Source: Aestuariivirga litoralis
GTDB lineage: Bacteria; Pseudomonadota; Alphaproteobacteria; Rhizobiales; Aestuariivirgaceae
Assembly: GCF_003234965.1 (NCBI RefSeq)
Contig: NZ_QKVK01000002.1
Span: 434,001 to 498,000 of the forward strand
Reading direction: 5' to 3'
Length of the DNA: 64,000 nt
Positions 8,214 through 17,198 of the stretch are shown in pieces (position 1 is the first letter of the stretch; every line of letters begins with the position of its first letter). The notes beneath the pieces were generated by a model, which saw only the letters and a program-made list of their open reading frames with translations, was not told the origin of the DNA and ran no database searches. The translations under genes were made by a program, and so were the position numbers.

Positions 8214-9785
8214 TTGACGGATTCTCCCCAGATATGGGCCCTGCTGGCCGTCGCTGCCGCCGTAGTGGCGGTCATGGGAATTGCCGCCATCAACGCCTTC
8301 GGCCGCGTGGCGCAGCGCCGCCTCGGGCCGCCCACCCTGTCTCTCCCCGTACAACCGGACCAGACACCGCTCGACCGCGCCGTGGCGCCCCTCCTGGCAC
8401 AACACCCCGCCGAAAGCGGCCTGATGCTGATGACCTCGAGCATCACCGCCTTCCGTGCCCGGCTCGAAACCGTGCGCCTCGCCGGGCGCAGCCTCGACCT
8501 GCAGTACTATTTCTGGAAGCGTGATCTCACCGGGCAGATCCTCATCCGCGAGGTTGCCGCCGCTGCCGAACGCGGCGTGCGGGTTCGCCTCCTCCTCGAC
8601 GACATCAACTCCTTCGGGCTCGATCCGTCGCTGCTGGCGCTCGACAGCCATCCCAACATCGAGGTGCGCCTGTTCAACCCGAGCCGCAGCCGCACGGACA
8701 CCTTCCGGCGCGGCCTGGAGCTTACCTTCAAGTACTTCACGGCCACCCGCCGCATGCACAACAAGTGCTGGCTGGCAGATGGCCGCGTGCTGATTGCCGG
8801 CGGCCGCAACATCGGCGACGAATATTTCGATGCCTCGGCCGATGCCAACTTCCACGACATCGACGTGCTTGCCGTCGGCCATTGCCTTGGTGAGGCGCAG
8901 GCCAATTTCGACCGCTACTGGAACAGCGAGCCGGCGCTGCCCATTCGAAACCTGCACAAGCTCCGCCAGATGCGCCGTCCGCGGTTTTCCCGTCTCGTGA
9001 AGAGGCTGGACGAGCATGCGCGGTCCGACCGTGCCCAGGCGATGCTGCGCCACGTGAGCACGAATTCGAAGGCCCCGGACCTCAGCGATCCGGAAGCACT
9101 CGCCTGGTCGCAGGGCGTCGAAGTGGTGGCGGACCCGCCGGAGAAGGCGGCCGGCCTCGCGCGTGACAATTGGATGGGCCAGCGCATCAACGCGCTCATC
9201 GCCGCCGCCCGGGAAAGCCTGCTCATCAGCTCACCCTACTTCATTCCCGGGGCCGCAGGCGCGCGCACGCTGAGCGGTCTGGCCACCGCTGGCCGCACCA
9301 TCCGCATCCTGACCAATTCGCTCGCGGCAACCGATGTCATCGCCGTGCATGGCGCTTATGCACGCTATCGCCGCGCGCTGCTGTCAGCGGGCGTCCAGAT
9401 TTACGAGCTGAAACCGGAGCCGAAGCGGCACCGCGCCTCGCTCTTCGGCTCACGCACTGCCAGCCTGCACACAAAGGCCTTCCTCATCGACGGCCGCCAG
9501 GGCTTCGTCGGCTCCTTCAACCTCGATCCGCGCTCGGCTTCGATCAATACCGAGATGGGACTGCTCTTCTCCTGCCCCCGCCTGGTGCAGCAACTCAAAT
9601 CGGCTTTCGAAACGCAGATGGGCCGGGATTTCAGCTATGGCCTCATGCTCCGCCATGGCCACCTCTTGTGGAGCGAACGCAAGAACGGCCGTGACCTCGA
9701 CCACGCGTCGGAGCCCGAAGCCCCGCTGCGCCGCTCCCTGCCTGCCTGGCTCATCTCGTGGCTGCCCATCGAGTCGCAGCTCTAG
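8214..9785 (+). CDS. Phospholipase D family protein, cardiolipin synthase (ClsC-like)
   Basis: A 523-residue protein with one N-terminal membrane segment (about residues 6-25) and two HKD-type catalytic halves: MHNKCWLADGRVLIAGGRNIG (first, HxK(x4)D) and LHTKAFLIDGRQGFVGSFN (second). The order and the preceding LDLQYYFWKRDLTG strand match bacterial ClsC-like synthases, which join phosphatidyl groups to make cardiolipin at the inner membrane. The TTG start at 8214 is taken because it keeps the membrane anchor; the ribosome site is weak. Divergent to an EEP hydrolase. Other PLD-type phosphatidyltransferase reactions are possible. Confidence 0.85.
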   Translation: MTDSPQIWALLAVAAAVVAVMGIAAINAFGRVAQRRLGPPTLSLPVQPDQTPLDRAVAPLLAQHPAESGLMLMTSSITAFRARLETVRLAGRSLDLQYYFWKRDLTGQILIREVAAAAERGVRVRLLLDDINSFGLDPSLLALDSHPNIEVRLFNPSRSRTDTFRRGLELTFKYFTATRRMHNKCWLADGRVLIAGGRNIGDEYFDASADANFHDIDVLAVGHCLGEAQANFDRYWNSEPALPIRNLHKLRQMRRPRFSRLVKRLDEHARSDRAQAMLRHVSTNSKAPDLSDPEALAWSQGVEVVADPPEKAAGLARDNWMGQRINALIAAARESLLISSPYFIPGAAGARTLSGLATAGRTIRILTNSLAATDVIAVHGAYARYRRALLSAGVQIYELKPEPKRHRASLFGSRTASLHTKAFLIDGRQGFVGSFNLDPRSASINTEMGLLFSCPRLVQQLKSAFETQMGRDFSYGLMLRHGHLLWSERKNGRDLDHASEPEAPLRRSLPAWLISWLPIESQL

Positions 9786-9789
9786 CCCC

Positions 9790-11163
9790 TCAGGCGATCG
9801 CCGGCGCGCCGAGCAGCCACAGGCCAAAGCCCGTATAGGCCACCATGCACAGCGCCAGCGGCAGTTCCAGCTTCATCATGCGCTGCGGCGGCAACCCCTC
9901 CTCCACCGCCATCGCATGCGCCACCGCCACGCCGATCACATGCCCGATCACCAGCGCCAAGGTCTGCGTGGCATAGATCGCCAGCGCGCCCGAGGCCGTG
10001 TTCTGGAACGAGGTCATCACATGCGCATGCCCGATCCCGAAGACATCGGCTCCCCTCTGCAAGGGATCGTTCAGCGCCAGCAGCAGGTATTGCGACTTCA
10101 CCAGCGTATCGCCGAGGTAATGCGCGAAGTGATAGGCAATCGAGATCGGGATCAGCGAATAGACCAGCCGGCCGCACAGCCTCGTGAGGGAGTCGGGCCG
10201 TCCCGCCCACCGCCACCCGGCCCACACCGCGGCGAAGAAGCCCGCCGCCAGCACACCGCTCACCAGCAGGATGCCGATCGTGTTCGCCGCCATCAGCGGT
10301 GTGCGGCCCGGATAGTCCAGCGGGTTGATGCCGATGAGCGAGAGCCAGGCGAAGGTGTTGGCGAAGCCGTCGAAGGTGATGGTGCCCAGCGTCAACAGAA
10401 CGAAGATCACGCCGCTCACCGGCAGCGCGGGCAGCGCAAGCAGCCCCGCACCGGGCCAGCGCAGCCCGCCGCGCCCGAAGGGGGCGGCGGCGCCGAGCTG
10501 TGCGAGGAACACCGCGAAGGGGTCGGCCTTGCCCAGCCAGTCCTTCACCCCAAAAGCCAGCACGGCCGCGAAGCCCACCGCGAGATAGACACAGACAGCG
10601 GTCGCAAGAATTGCAGGATCCTCGGGCGCAGGCCAGACCAGCTGGAACCACGCGAAGGCGAAGAAGATCAGCACGGCGGGCCAGTAGGACGCCCAGGCTG
10701 GATAGCGCAGCGGCGGCGCATGGTCCTCATGCCCTAAGCGCCCGCGCAGCAATGCCGCAGGACCCGTGAAGGGGTTGAGCGCCTGCCACAGGTTGCCGAA
10801 CAGCGGATGCAGCATCACGATCTCCACCCACCACAGCGTCCAGATGGCGAGCGGCAGGAGATTTTCCACCGGGTCGCGCGGTCCGAGGAAACCCAGCACG
10901 AGCAAGGCCGCGAGAATGAGTGCCGAGACCAGGCTCGTCACCTGCGCCACGGCGGGCGACAGCGGCTCCGGAAGTGATGCCGCCTTCATGGCCAAACGCG
11001 GCAGCAGCGTGACGGCGATGAAGGAGACCAGCACCGCGGCGGCACCGCCCGCGATCACCCAGCCCGTGGGCAGCAGCATCACGAAGCCGCGCCCGGCGGC
11101 ATGGGCGAAGGCAGGCCCCGTCAGCAGCAGCAGCGCGGCGATGGCGAGGGCCAGCCGCTGCAT
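9790..11163 (-). CDS. Polytopic membrane protein of unknown function linked to a Liv-type ABC operon
   Basis: A 457-residue protein with a signal-like N-terminus (LAIAALLLLTGPAFAHA, cleavage after AHA plausible) and about ten further hydrophobic segments. His-containing motifs occur in membrane-proximal positions, for example AYHFAHYLGD and GIGHAHVMTSF. From memory, similar proteins have been annotated as 'fenitrothion hydrolase'; I treat that as unproven. ATG 11163 follows the livF stop by 2 bp, so translation is probably coupled and the protein belongs to the ABC operon. It could be an accessory transport component or a membrane-bound hydrolase of the imported compound. Adjacent to the convergent PLD gene (4 bp apart). 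Confidence 0.6.
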   Translation of the reverse strand: MQRLALAIAALLLLTGPAFAHAAGRGFVMLLPTGWVIAGGAAAVLVSFIAVTLLPRLAMKAASLPEPLSPAVAQVTSLVSALILAALLVLGFLGPRDPVENLLPLAIWTLWWVEIVMLHPLFGNLWQALNPFTGPAALLRGRLGHEDHAPPLRYPAWASYWPAVLIFFAFAWFQLVWPAPEDPAILATAVCVYLAVGFAAVLAFGVKDWLGKADPFAVFLAQLGAAAPFGRGGLRWPGAGLLALPALPVSGVIFVLLTLGTITFDGFANTFAWLSLIGINPLDYPGRTPLMAANTIGILLVSGVLAAGFFAAVWAGWRWAGRPDSLTRLCGRLVYSLIPISIAYHFAHYLGDTLVKSQYLLLALNDPLQRGADVFGIGHAHVMTSFQNTASGALAIYATQTLALVIGHVIGVAVAHAMAVEEGLPPQRMMKLELPLALCMVAYTGFGLWLLGAPAIA

Positions 11164-11165
11164 GC

Positions 11166-11861
11166 TCAGATGCCCACGTAGCGGTCGATCAGCGCGCGGT
11201 CCTTGGCGAGGTCGGCCGCGCTCTCGAGCCCCGTCACGCGCCCGTTTTCGACGAAGGCCACGCGGTCGGCGACCGGCAGCACGGCATCGACGCGCTGCTC
11301 CACCAGCAATGTCGTCACGCCGTGTTCCTTCAGGTCCAGCACCGACTGGCGGATGCGCGCGATCATCGCCGGCATCAGGCCCTCCGTCGGCTCGTCGAGC
11401 AGCAGCAGCTTGGGCGAGATGCACAGGGCCCGCGCCATGGCCAGCATCTGCTGTTCGCCGCCGCTCATCGTGCCCGCGCGTTGCGAGAGCCTGTCCTTCA
11501 GCAGCGGGAACAGCGCGAGCACGTGCTCCAGCACCTCCGGCCCGGAATTGCGCGTCATCAGGCCAACACGCAGGTTCTCCATCACGGTGAGGTCGGAGAA
11601 CAGCCGCCTGCCCTGCGGCACATAGCCCACGCCATGGCGCGGCACTTCGTGCGCGGGCAGCTTCGACAGTTCCGTGCCGTCAAGCGAGATCGACCCGCCG
11701 CGCGCCGCCACGAGCCCCATGATTGCTTTCAGGGCGGTCGTCTTGCCCGCGCCATTGCGCCCGAGCAGGCACAGGATCTCGCCCTTCTCAGCCGTGAGCG
11801 AGAAGGAGCGCAGCACCTGCGCCTCCCCATAGAAACAGTCGACCCCGCGCATCTCCAGCAT
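11166..11861 (-). CDS. livF: Branched-chain amino acid-type ABC transporter ATPase LivF
   Basis: A 231-residue ATP-binding subunit with Walker A GRNGAGKTT, ABC signature MSGGEQQM and Walker B LLLLDEPTEG. The string GVGYVPQGRRLFSDLTVMENL is typical of LivF. With LivG it drives import through LivHM at the cytoplasmic face. The start overlaps the livG stop by one base (TGATG), indicating coupled translation. The imported ligand is set by the binding protein at 14451-15755 and is unknown. Confidence 0.95.
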   Translation of the reverse strand: MLEMRGVDCFYGEAQVLRSFSLTAEKGEILCLLGRNGAGKTTALKAIMGLVAARGGSISLDGTELSKLPAHEVPRHGVGYVPQGRRLFSDLTVMENLRVGLMTRNSGPEVLEHVLALFPLLKDRLSQRAGTMSGGEQQMLAMARALCISPKLLLLDEPTEGLMPAMIARIRQSVLDLKEHGVTTLLVEQRVDAVLPVADRVAFVENGRVTGLESAADLAKDRALIDRYVGI

Positions 11862-12556
11862 CAGCCCGTCCCCAGATAGGCGGCCTGCACGGCAGCATTG
11901 GCGTGGACCTCCTGCGGCGTGCCCTCGGCGAGGATTGAGCCCCTGTCCAACACGGTGATGCGGTGGGCAAGTTCCATCACGAGCGGCATGTTGTGCTCGA
12001 TCAGCAGCACCGTCTCGTCCCTCGCCACGTCGCGCACCAGCGTGATGAAATTGTCGATCTCGGCATCGGACAGCCCCTGCGTGGGCTCGTCGAGGATCAG
12101 GAGCTTCGGCTTCAGCGCCAGCCCCATGGCCACTTCAAGCAGGCGCTGGTGGCCATAGGCGAGCGTGCCGGCGATCTGCGAGGCGCGATCCGCCAGCCCC
12201 ACCCGCGCCAGCGGCTCGAGGCTGGCCCGGCCACCCGGCTGGTGCGCGGCCAACGCCACGTTCTCGGCCACCGACAGGTTCTGGTAGATTGAGGTGATCT
12301 GGAACGTATAGGCGATGCCCTTCTGCACGCGGGCGTAGGCGGGAAGCTCCGTCACGTCCTCGCCCTCGAAGAGAATTGTTCCGGCGCTGGGCGCGATGCG
12401 GCCGGAGATCAGGCTCACGAAGGTGGTCTTGCCCGCGCCATTGGGCCCGATCACCGCGCGCACCTCGCCCTTCTCGACGCGGAAGTTCACGTCACTCACC
12501 GCCTTCAGCCCACCGAAGTTCTTCGACAGGCCGCGCGTTTCCAGCAGCACCGTCAT
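11861..12556 (-). CDS. livG: Branched-chain amino acid-type ABC transporter ATPase LivG
   Basis: A 231-residue ATPase: Walker A GPNGAGKTTF, signature region LAYGHQRLLEVAMGLA (the AYGxQR form common in LivG), Walker B LLILDEPTQGLS and the switch His in LLIEHNM. ATG 12556 overlaps the livM stop by 4 bp; the frame continues 66 codons upstream but only as antisense-free coding shadow of livM, so the internal ATG is used. Second ATPase of the heterodimer with LivF. Confidence 0.95.
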   Translation of the reverse strand: MTVLLETRGLSKNFGGLKAVSDVNFRVEKGEVRAVIGPNGAGKTTFVSLISGRIAPSAGTILFEGEDVTELPAYARVQKGIAYTFQITSIYQNLSVAENVALAAHQPGGRASLEPLARVGLADRASQIAGTLAYGHQRLLEVAMGLALKPKLLILDEPTQGLSDAEIDNFITLVRDVARDETVLLIEHNMPLVMELAHRITVLDRGSILAEGTPQEVHANAAVQAAYLGTG

Positions 12557-13503
12557 GGCAGCCACCGCCACAAGCGCTGGCGCAGAGTGCCGAGGATACC
12601 CTTGGGAAAGAACAGCACCAGCAGGATCAGCACCACGCCGACGAAGAGCAGGCTCGCCGAGGTGAAGCCCGAGGCAAAATCGACGAGCAGGAACATGAGC
12701 GCTGTGCCCAGCACCGGCCCCAGCACGGTGGCGGCCCCGCCGAGCAGCGTCCACAGCAGCGGGTGGATCGAATACTGGATCGAGGCCAGCGTCGAGCCCG
12801 CATAGGCGAAGAGCAGCGCATAGGCCGCACCCGAGAAGGCCGCAAAGGAGCCTGACAGCACGAAAGCGATGAGCTTGTAGCGCTTCACGTCATAGCCCAG
12901 CATCGCCGTGCGGTTCTCGTTCTCGCGGATCGCCACCAGCACGTGGCCGATCTTCGAGCGCACGACGGCGAGGCACGCCGCAATGGCAAGCGCCAGGAAC
13001 ACGAGCGCGATATTGTAGCGCAGGACGGGGTCGGCGAGGTTCACCACATGGCCGAAGAGCGAGAAGACCCGCTGGTCGTCCTTGATGACGATCCCCTCGT
13101 CGCCGCGCGTGATGTCGCCGAAATAGAGCACCGTAAGGAAGGCCGCCTGGCTGAACATCAGCGTCACGATCATGAAGGCAACACCGCTCGCGCGGAGTGC
13201 GATGAGCCCGATGACGGTGGAGACGATGACGCCGCAGACCGCCGCGAAGAGGAAGGCCTCGGGCACCGCCATGCCGAGCCGCGTGACACCCAGCGCCGCC
13301 GCATAGAGGCCGGTGGCGAAGAACATGGCATGGCCGAGGCTCAGCAGGCCCGCATAGCCGAAGAGGATATTGTAGCCCAGCGCATAGACCGCCAGCACCA
13401 TGATGCGGGTCGCGGTCAGCACCGCATAGTCGCTCGCCACGAACTGCAGCAGGAACAGCGCCACAATCACCGCGCCGTGGAGCAGGAGGACGCGCGCCGT
13501 CAT
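12553..13503 (-). CDS. livM: Branched-chain amino acid-type ABC permease LivM
   Basis: A 316-residue permease with about nine membrane segments. The strings NILFGYAGLLSLGHAMFFATG (split here as the SLGHAMFF motif) and AIRENENRTAMLGYDVKRYK, the cytoplasmic coupling loop, are diagnostic of LivM. It pairs with LivH to form the channel. Start ATG 13503 overlaps the livH stop by 4 bp (ATGA) and the stop overlaps livG, so the whole run is tightly coupled. Confidence 0.95.
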   Translation of the reverse strand: MTARVLLLHGAVIVALFLLQFVASDYAVLTATRIMVLAVYALGYNILFGYAGLLSLGHAMFFATGLYAAALGVTRLGMAVPEAFLFAAVCGVIVSTVIGLIALRASGVAFMIVTLMFSQAAFLTVLYFGDITRGDEGIVIKDDQRVFSLFGHVVNLADPVLRYNIALVFLALAIAACLAVVRSKIGHVLVAIRENENRTAMLGYDVKRYKLIAFVLSGSFAAFSGAAYALLFAYAGSTLASIQYSIHPLLWTLLGGAATVLGPVLGTALMFLLVDFASGFTSASLLFVGVVLILLVLFFPKGILGTLRQRLWRWLP

Positions 13504-14381
13504 CGGGCCGGCACCCCGAACAGCCCCTGCGGCCGGAACACCAGCACCAGCGCCACGGCCAGCGTGGCGATGATCGAAGCCAGGGTGGGCGAGAAGAACA
13601 TCGAGATGATGCCGTCGCTGAGCCCGATGATGATGGCGGCAATCACGCTGCCCTTGATCGAACCGAGCCCGCCGATGATGACGACGATGAAGCTCATCAG
13701 CAGCGGGTCGAGCCCCATCAGGTAATGCGCCTGCTGGATCGGCACGATCAGCACCGCGGCGATGGCGACAAGGGCGGCACCCGCCACGAAGACGGCGGAA
13801 TAGACCTGGTTCACCGGAATGCCGAAGGCGGTCGCCGTCTCGCGGTCGAACTGGGTGACGCGCATGATGAGGCCGAGCTTCGTCTTCGCCAGCACCCACC
13901 ACACGCCGAGCAGCAACGCCACGGAGGCCAGCACCACGAACAGCTTGTAGCCCGAGAAGCCGAACCACGGCAGCGCGATGCGGTAGGTGAAGGGCGCCGA
14001 CACCGCCTTGGCATCGGCCCCGAACACGGTGAGCGCCAGTTGCTGGATGACGAACATCAGCCCGATGGTGGCGACGATGGTGGCCTCGGGGTCATAGTTG
14101 ATGCGCCGCAGCAGCAGCCGTTCGGTGACGAAGGCCAGTGCCCCCACCGCGAGCGGCGCGACGATGAGCGCCACGACGAAGCCCGCAGCCGGACCGCCCG
14201 GCACCGACTTCGCCACGAACCACGCCAGCATGGCGCCCAGCATGAAGAACTCGCCATGCGCCACGTTGACCACGCGCATGACGCCGAAGACCAGCGACAG
14301 GCCCAGCGCCGAGAGCGCCAGGACGGCCGCGGCCACCGTGCCTTCGAGAATGGCGAGCAGGAGATGCGGGAAGAAGCCCAA
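13500..14381 (-). CDS. livH: Branched-chain amino acid-type ABC permease LivH
   Basis: A 293-residue permease with eight or so membrane segments and the LivH motif SLVFGVMRVVNVAHGEFFML near residue 40. The first possible start in frame is TTG at 14381 without a strong ribosome site; the family usually begins about here, so TTG is accepted. A 69-bp gap with a 9-bp stem-loop separates it from the upstream binding-protein gene, which may lower permease expression relative to LivK. Confidence 0.93.
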   Translation of the reverse strand: MGFFPHLLLAILEGTVAAAVLALSALGLSLVFGVMRVVNVAHGEFFMLGAMLAWFVAKSVPGGPAAGFVVALIVAPLAVGALAFVTERLLLRRINYDPEATIVATIGLMFVIQQLALTVFGADAKAVSAPFTYRIALPWFGFSGYKLFVVLASVALLLGVWWVLAKTKLGLIMRVTQFDRETATAFGIPVNQVYSAVFVAGAALVAIAAVLIVPIQQAHYLMGLDPLLMSFIVVIIGGLGSIKGSVIAAIIIGLSDGIISMFFSPTLASIIATLAVALVLVFRPQGLFGVPAR

Positions 14382-14403
14382 GTCACACAGCCGTCAGCAA
14401 GGG

Positions 14404-14437
14404 AAAAGGATGGCCGGGGCGAGGCCCGGCCATGATG
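14404..14437. repeat. Stem-loop between livK and livH; half copy of a dispersed palindrome
   Basis: ATGGCCGGG and CCCGGCCAT form a perfect 9-bp stem (14410-14433) with a 6-nt loop. The sequence matches the right half of the palindromic elements at 35324 and 45382. Its place between the binding-protein and permease genes suggests an attenuating or mRNA-stabilising role. Confidence 0.6.
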
Positions 14438-14450
14438 TGCGTGTGACGGC

Positions 14451-15755
14451 TCAGAGCGCCATCTTGGAATAGTCGTCCTCGGGCTCGTACATGCCCTCCT
14501 CGATGGTCGTGCGATAGACCAGTTCGCCCACGCCGTTCTTCACCTGGGTGATGTTCTGATGGCCAAAGACCTGGTGGATCTTGCCATTGAAGATCTTGTC
14601 GCCCTGCGGGTGCTCGTTGCCCTCGGGGATCGTGGTGATGGCCTCCACCGCCTCGATCAGCTTGCCGCGGTCGGCCGTCGTCTTGTAGCCCGCCGCCTCC
14701 ATCGCCTGCTTGATGATGTAGAGCGTCTCCCAGCAGCCGAACATGTGGGAATAGGTCGAGACGTCATTGGGGTCGGAGACGCTGGCGCCATACTGGTCCA
14801 CGCCCACCTTGCCGCGATAGAAGGTGTCGGCCTCGGTGGGCTTCGCACCGGCGTAGCGCGGATAGGCTTCCCAGAAATAGGAGCCCTCGAGGAACTCGAG
14901 GCCCGGGCTCTTGAGGCTCACCGCCTCGAGGCTGTCGATGAAGCCGAAGAGCGGGGGATGGTTCGAGCCATAGAACTCGCCCAGTTCCTTGACGAAGGTC
15001 AGCACCGCCGGCCCCACCATCACGTGGTAGATCACCTCGGTGTCGGCCGGGATCTGCGCGAAGTAGCGCGAGAAGGAGGTCTCGGTCGGCGGGATCGGGA
15101 TCAGCGCATTGACCTCGCCGCCCTGCGCCTTGATGGCGGCGGAGAAATAGTCGCGGTGGTCATAGCCGAAGGCGAAGTCCGGGAAGATCATGGTGACCTT
15201 CTTGCCCAGGTTCTTGGCGATCCACGGCGCCATGGAGATGACCTGGCTGCGCACGTCCGTGATGCCCGGCTGGAAGGTGTAGCGATTGAGCTTGCCGGAG
15301 GCGACGTGATGGCCTTCCGAAACCACGAAATAGGGAATCTTCAGTTCGCCGGCACGCGGGGCCGAGCCCATCACCACATGGCTGAACAGCGTGCCGAAGG
15401 CCACGTCGCACTTGTGCTGGGTGGCGAATTTCTCGACCACTTCGGCACCGCGGCCGGGGTCCGTCGCATCATCTTCGGGCACGATCTCGATGGGCCGGCC
15501 GGAGATGCCGCCGGCCTCGTTGATCAGCTTCACCGCCGCATTGGTGGTCTGCTCGTACCACTTGCCATAGGCCGCGCCGATGCCGGTGCGGTGCACCTGG
15601 AAGCCGATGCGGATCGGTTCGGAGGATTGCGCCTGCGCATAACGGACGTAACCGGGCCCCATCAGGGCGGCAGCGGCACCCGCACCGCCGAGCTTCAGGG
15701 CGGAACGGCGGGAAATGAGCGTCTTGTCAGGCACGATCAGTTTGCGTTTCGACAT
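14451..15755 (-). CDS. Tat-exported branched-chain amino acid-type ABC solute-binding protein (LivK family)
   Basis: A 434-residue periplasmic binding protein of the type 1 fold (Peripla_BP_6). The N-terminus carries a twin-arginine signal (SRRSALKLGG at residues 15-24) followed by an Ala-rich segment ending in AQAQS. The body begins IRIGFQVHRTGIGAAYGKWYEQ and includes INEAGGISGRPIEIV, both typical. Strong ribosome site CGGAGGAAACC before ATG 15755. First gene of the liv operon. Such proteins bind amino acids, amides, urea or aromatic acids; the nearby N-heterocycle genes make an aromatic or amide ligand conceivable, but this is inference. Confidence 0.9.
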   Translation of the reverse strand: MSKRKLIVPDKTLISRRSALKLGGAGAAAALMGPGYVRYAQAQSSEPIRIGFQVHRTGIGAAYGKWYEQTTNAAVKLINEAGGISGRPIEIVPEDDATDPGRGAEVVEKFATQHKCDVAFGTLFSHVVMGSAPRAGELKIPYFVVSEGHHVASGKLNRYTFQPGITDVRSQVISMAPWIAKNLGKKVTMIFPDFAFGYDHRDYFSAAIKAQGGEVNALIPIPPTETSFSRYFAQIPADTEVIYHVMVGPAVLTFVKELGEFYGSNHPPLFGFIDSLEAVSLKSPGLEFLEGSYFWEAYPRYAGAKPTEADTFYRGKVGVDQYGASVSDPNDVSTYSHMFGCWETLYIIKQAMEAAGYKTTADRGKLIEAVEAITTIPEGNEHPQGDKIFNGKIHQVFGHQNITQVKNGVGELVYRTTIEEGMYEPEDDYSKMAL

Positions 15756-15877
15756 GGTTTCCTCCGGTTATGTTTTCGCCCCCGTATGCGGGGTGCGTGG
15801 TCTGGCGCCGGAAGGGATCATATCAAAAGCGAGGCTGCCGGATAGGGGGCGGTGCGGCAAACTGCAATTGATTGTAA

Positions 15878-15890
15878 CCACACAGTGTGG
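15878..15890. promoter_or_regulatory. Palindrome CCACAC-A-GTGTGG in the livK/DUF937 divergent region
   Basis: A perfect 6+1+6 palindrome lies 52 bp before the DUF937 start and 123 bp before livK. It is a possible operator for either gene; no regulator is identified. Confidence 0.3.
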
Positions 15891-15941
15891 GACGCTGAGG
15901 TTGTGTATAGCTCCGCGGCACCAATCAGGGAGGCAGAAACC

Positions 15942-16727
15942 ATGGATCTTTCAGCAATCGGCCGTCAGTACGGCCTCGACCCGGCGCAGACCGAGGCGGC
16001 GGTTGCCGCCCTCGCCCCCGTCATTGCGGCGGGCTTCAAGCAGAGCGCCGGCTCGGGCAATGGGCTCGGTTCCATCTTCGACGCGTTGCAGCAGGATGAG
16101 CAGCGGGGCCAGATCGCCTCGCCGACGGACGCTGGCAATGTGGTGCTGGGCCAGATCTTCGGCTCGAAAGACGTGAGCCGCGGCGTCGCCCAGCAGCTCT
16201 CGGCCAGTTCCGGCATCAGTTCGACCATCCTCAAGCAGCTCCTGCCGGTGATCGCGGCCTATTTCGTGAGCCAGATGATGAGCGGCAAGGCTGCTTCGGC
16301 CTCCACCGGCTCGGGCGGTGGCGGCCTTGGTGACATTCTGGGCCAGGTGCTCGGCGGCGGCGCGGCCCCACGTTCGGCCCCTGCCCCGCAGCAAGCACCG
16401 GGGGGCGGGCTCGGCGACATCATCGGCAACATCCTGAACGGCGCCGGCCAGCCGCCGTCGCGCCAGTCGGCACAGCCCGCCTCCGATGGCGGTCTCGGCG
16501 ACATTCTCGGCCAGGTCCTCGGCGGGGCCCAGGGTGGCCAGGCAAGACAGGGCGGCGGCGGTCTCGCCGATGTCCTTGGCGGCATGCTCGGTGGTGGCCA
16601 GCCTCAGGGCGGCGGCGGCCTCGGTGACATCCTGGGCCAGGTGCTGGGCGGAGCCGGCGGTGCGCAGAAGGCGAGCTCGGCGGATGATCTTCTGGCCAGC
16701 GTGCAGGCCGCGCTGCGCGGGCGCTGA
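15942..16727 (+). CDS. DUF937 family protein with five glycine-rich amphipathic repeats
   Basis: A 261-residue protein. Residues 1-112 resemble the DUF937 helical domain (YGLDPAQTEAAVAALAPVI, then LLPVIAAYFVSQMM). The rest is low complexity with five copies of a 13-residue unit, GGLGDILGQVLGG, at about 127, 155, 183, 206 and 225, three of them identical. The tail SADDLLASVQAALRG is helical. ATG 15942 has a GGGAGG ribosome site. No signal peptide is seen. Function unknown; a self-associating or membrane-curvature role is only a guess from the amphipathic repeats. Confidence 0.8.
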   Translation: MDLSAIGRQYGLDPAQTEAAVAALAPVIAAGFKQSAGSGNGLGSIFDALQQDEQRGQIASPTDAGNVVLGQIFGSKDVSRGVAQQLSASSGISSTILKQLLPVIAAYFVSQMMSGKAASASTGSGGGGLGDILGQVLGGGAAPRSAPAPQQAPGGGLGDIIGNILNGAGQPPSRQSAQPASDGGLGDILGQVLGGAQGGQARQGGGGLADVLGGMLGGGQPQGGGGLGDILGQVLGGAGGAQKASSADDLLASVQAALRGR

Positions 16728-16742
16728 ATCACATTGTGAAGG

Positions 16743-16769
16743 CTGCGGCGCTCACCCGATGCGCCGCAG
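16743..16769. terminator. Stem-loop between convergent DUF937 and marR genes
   Basis: CTGCGGCGC and GCGCCGCAG form a perfect 9-bp stem with a 9-nt loop, overlapping the marR stop codon. There is no T-run, so intrinsic termination is uncertain. Confidence 0.35.
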
Positions 16770-17195
16770 CAGTTCCACCAGCGCGCGCTGCTCCGCCGCA
16801 TCGAGCGGCTGCAAGGTTTCGGCGGTAATGGCCGTTGCTGCGGAAACGCCGCGCGCCACGGCCGCCACACCTTCGCGGGTGATCGACACGCGCATGCGCC
16901 GCCCGTCCTCGGGGTCGGGCGCGGTCTTCACAAAGCCGCGCTTCAGCAGGCGATCGACCACGCCCTTGATGGTGGCGGCATCCATGGCCGTCTCGCGGCC
17001 CAGCAGGTTCTGCGACAGGGATTCGAATTCGGCGAGCTTGACGAGCGCCGCCCATTGCGTCGGCGTCAGCTCATCGATCATGTGCCCAGCGAAGATCGCC
17101 GCATGGCGCTGGCCCGCACGGCGAAGATAGAAGCCCACCTGGTCTTCCAGGCGGTAGCCGCCCAGCGCGGTCGCCTTCGCCTCCGCACCGGCCAT
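16752..17195 (-). CDS. MarR family transcriptional regulator
   Basis: A 147-residue winged-helix repressor-type protein. The segment ELTPTQWAALVKLAEFESLS opens the DNA-binding domain, ATIKGVVDRLLKRGFVKT is the recognition helix region, and DPEDGRRMRVSITREG is the wing with the conserved D-x-R. It starts 3 bp after the ferredoxin-NADP reductase gene and is cotranscribed with it. A perfect 16-bp palindrome in the promoter between this operon and the divergent 6-hydroxynicotinate-reductase-like gene is its likely operator. The ligand is probably a pathway intermediate. Confidence 0.88.
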   Translation of the reverse strand: MAGAEAKATALGGYRLEDQVGFYLRRAGQRHAAIFAGHMIDELTPTQWAALVKLAEFESLSQNLLGRETAMDAATIKGVVDRLLKRGFVKTAPDPEDGRRMRVSITREGVAAVARGVSAATAITAETLQPLDAAEQRALVELLRRIG

Positions 17196-17198
17196 GGC

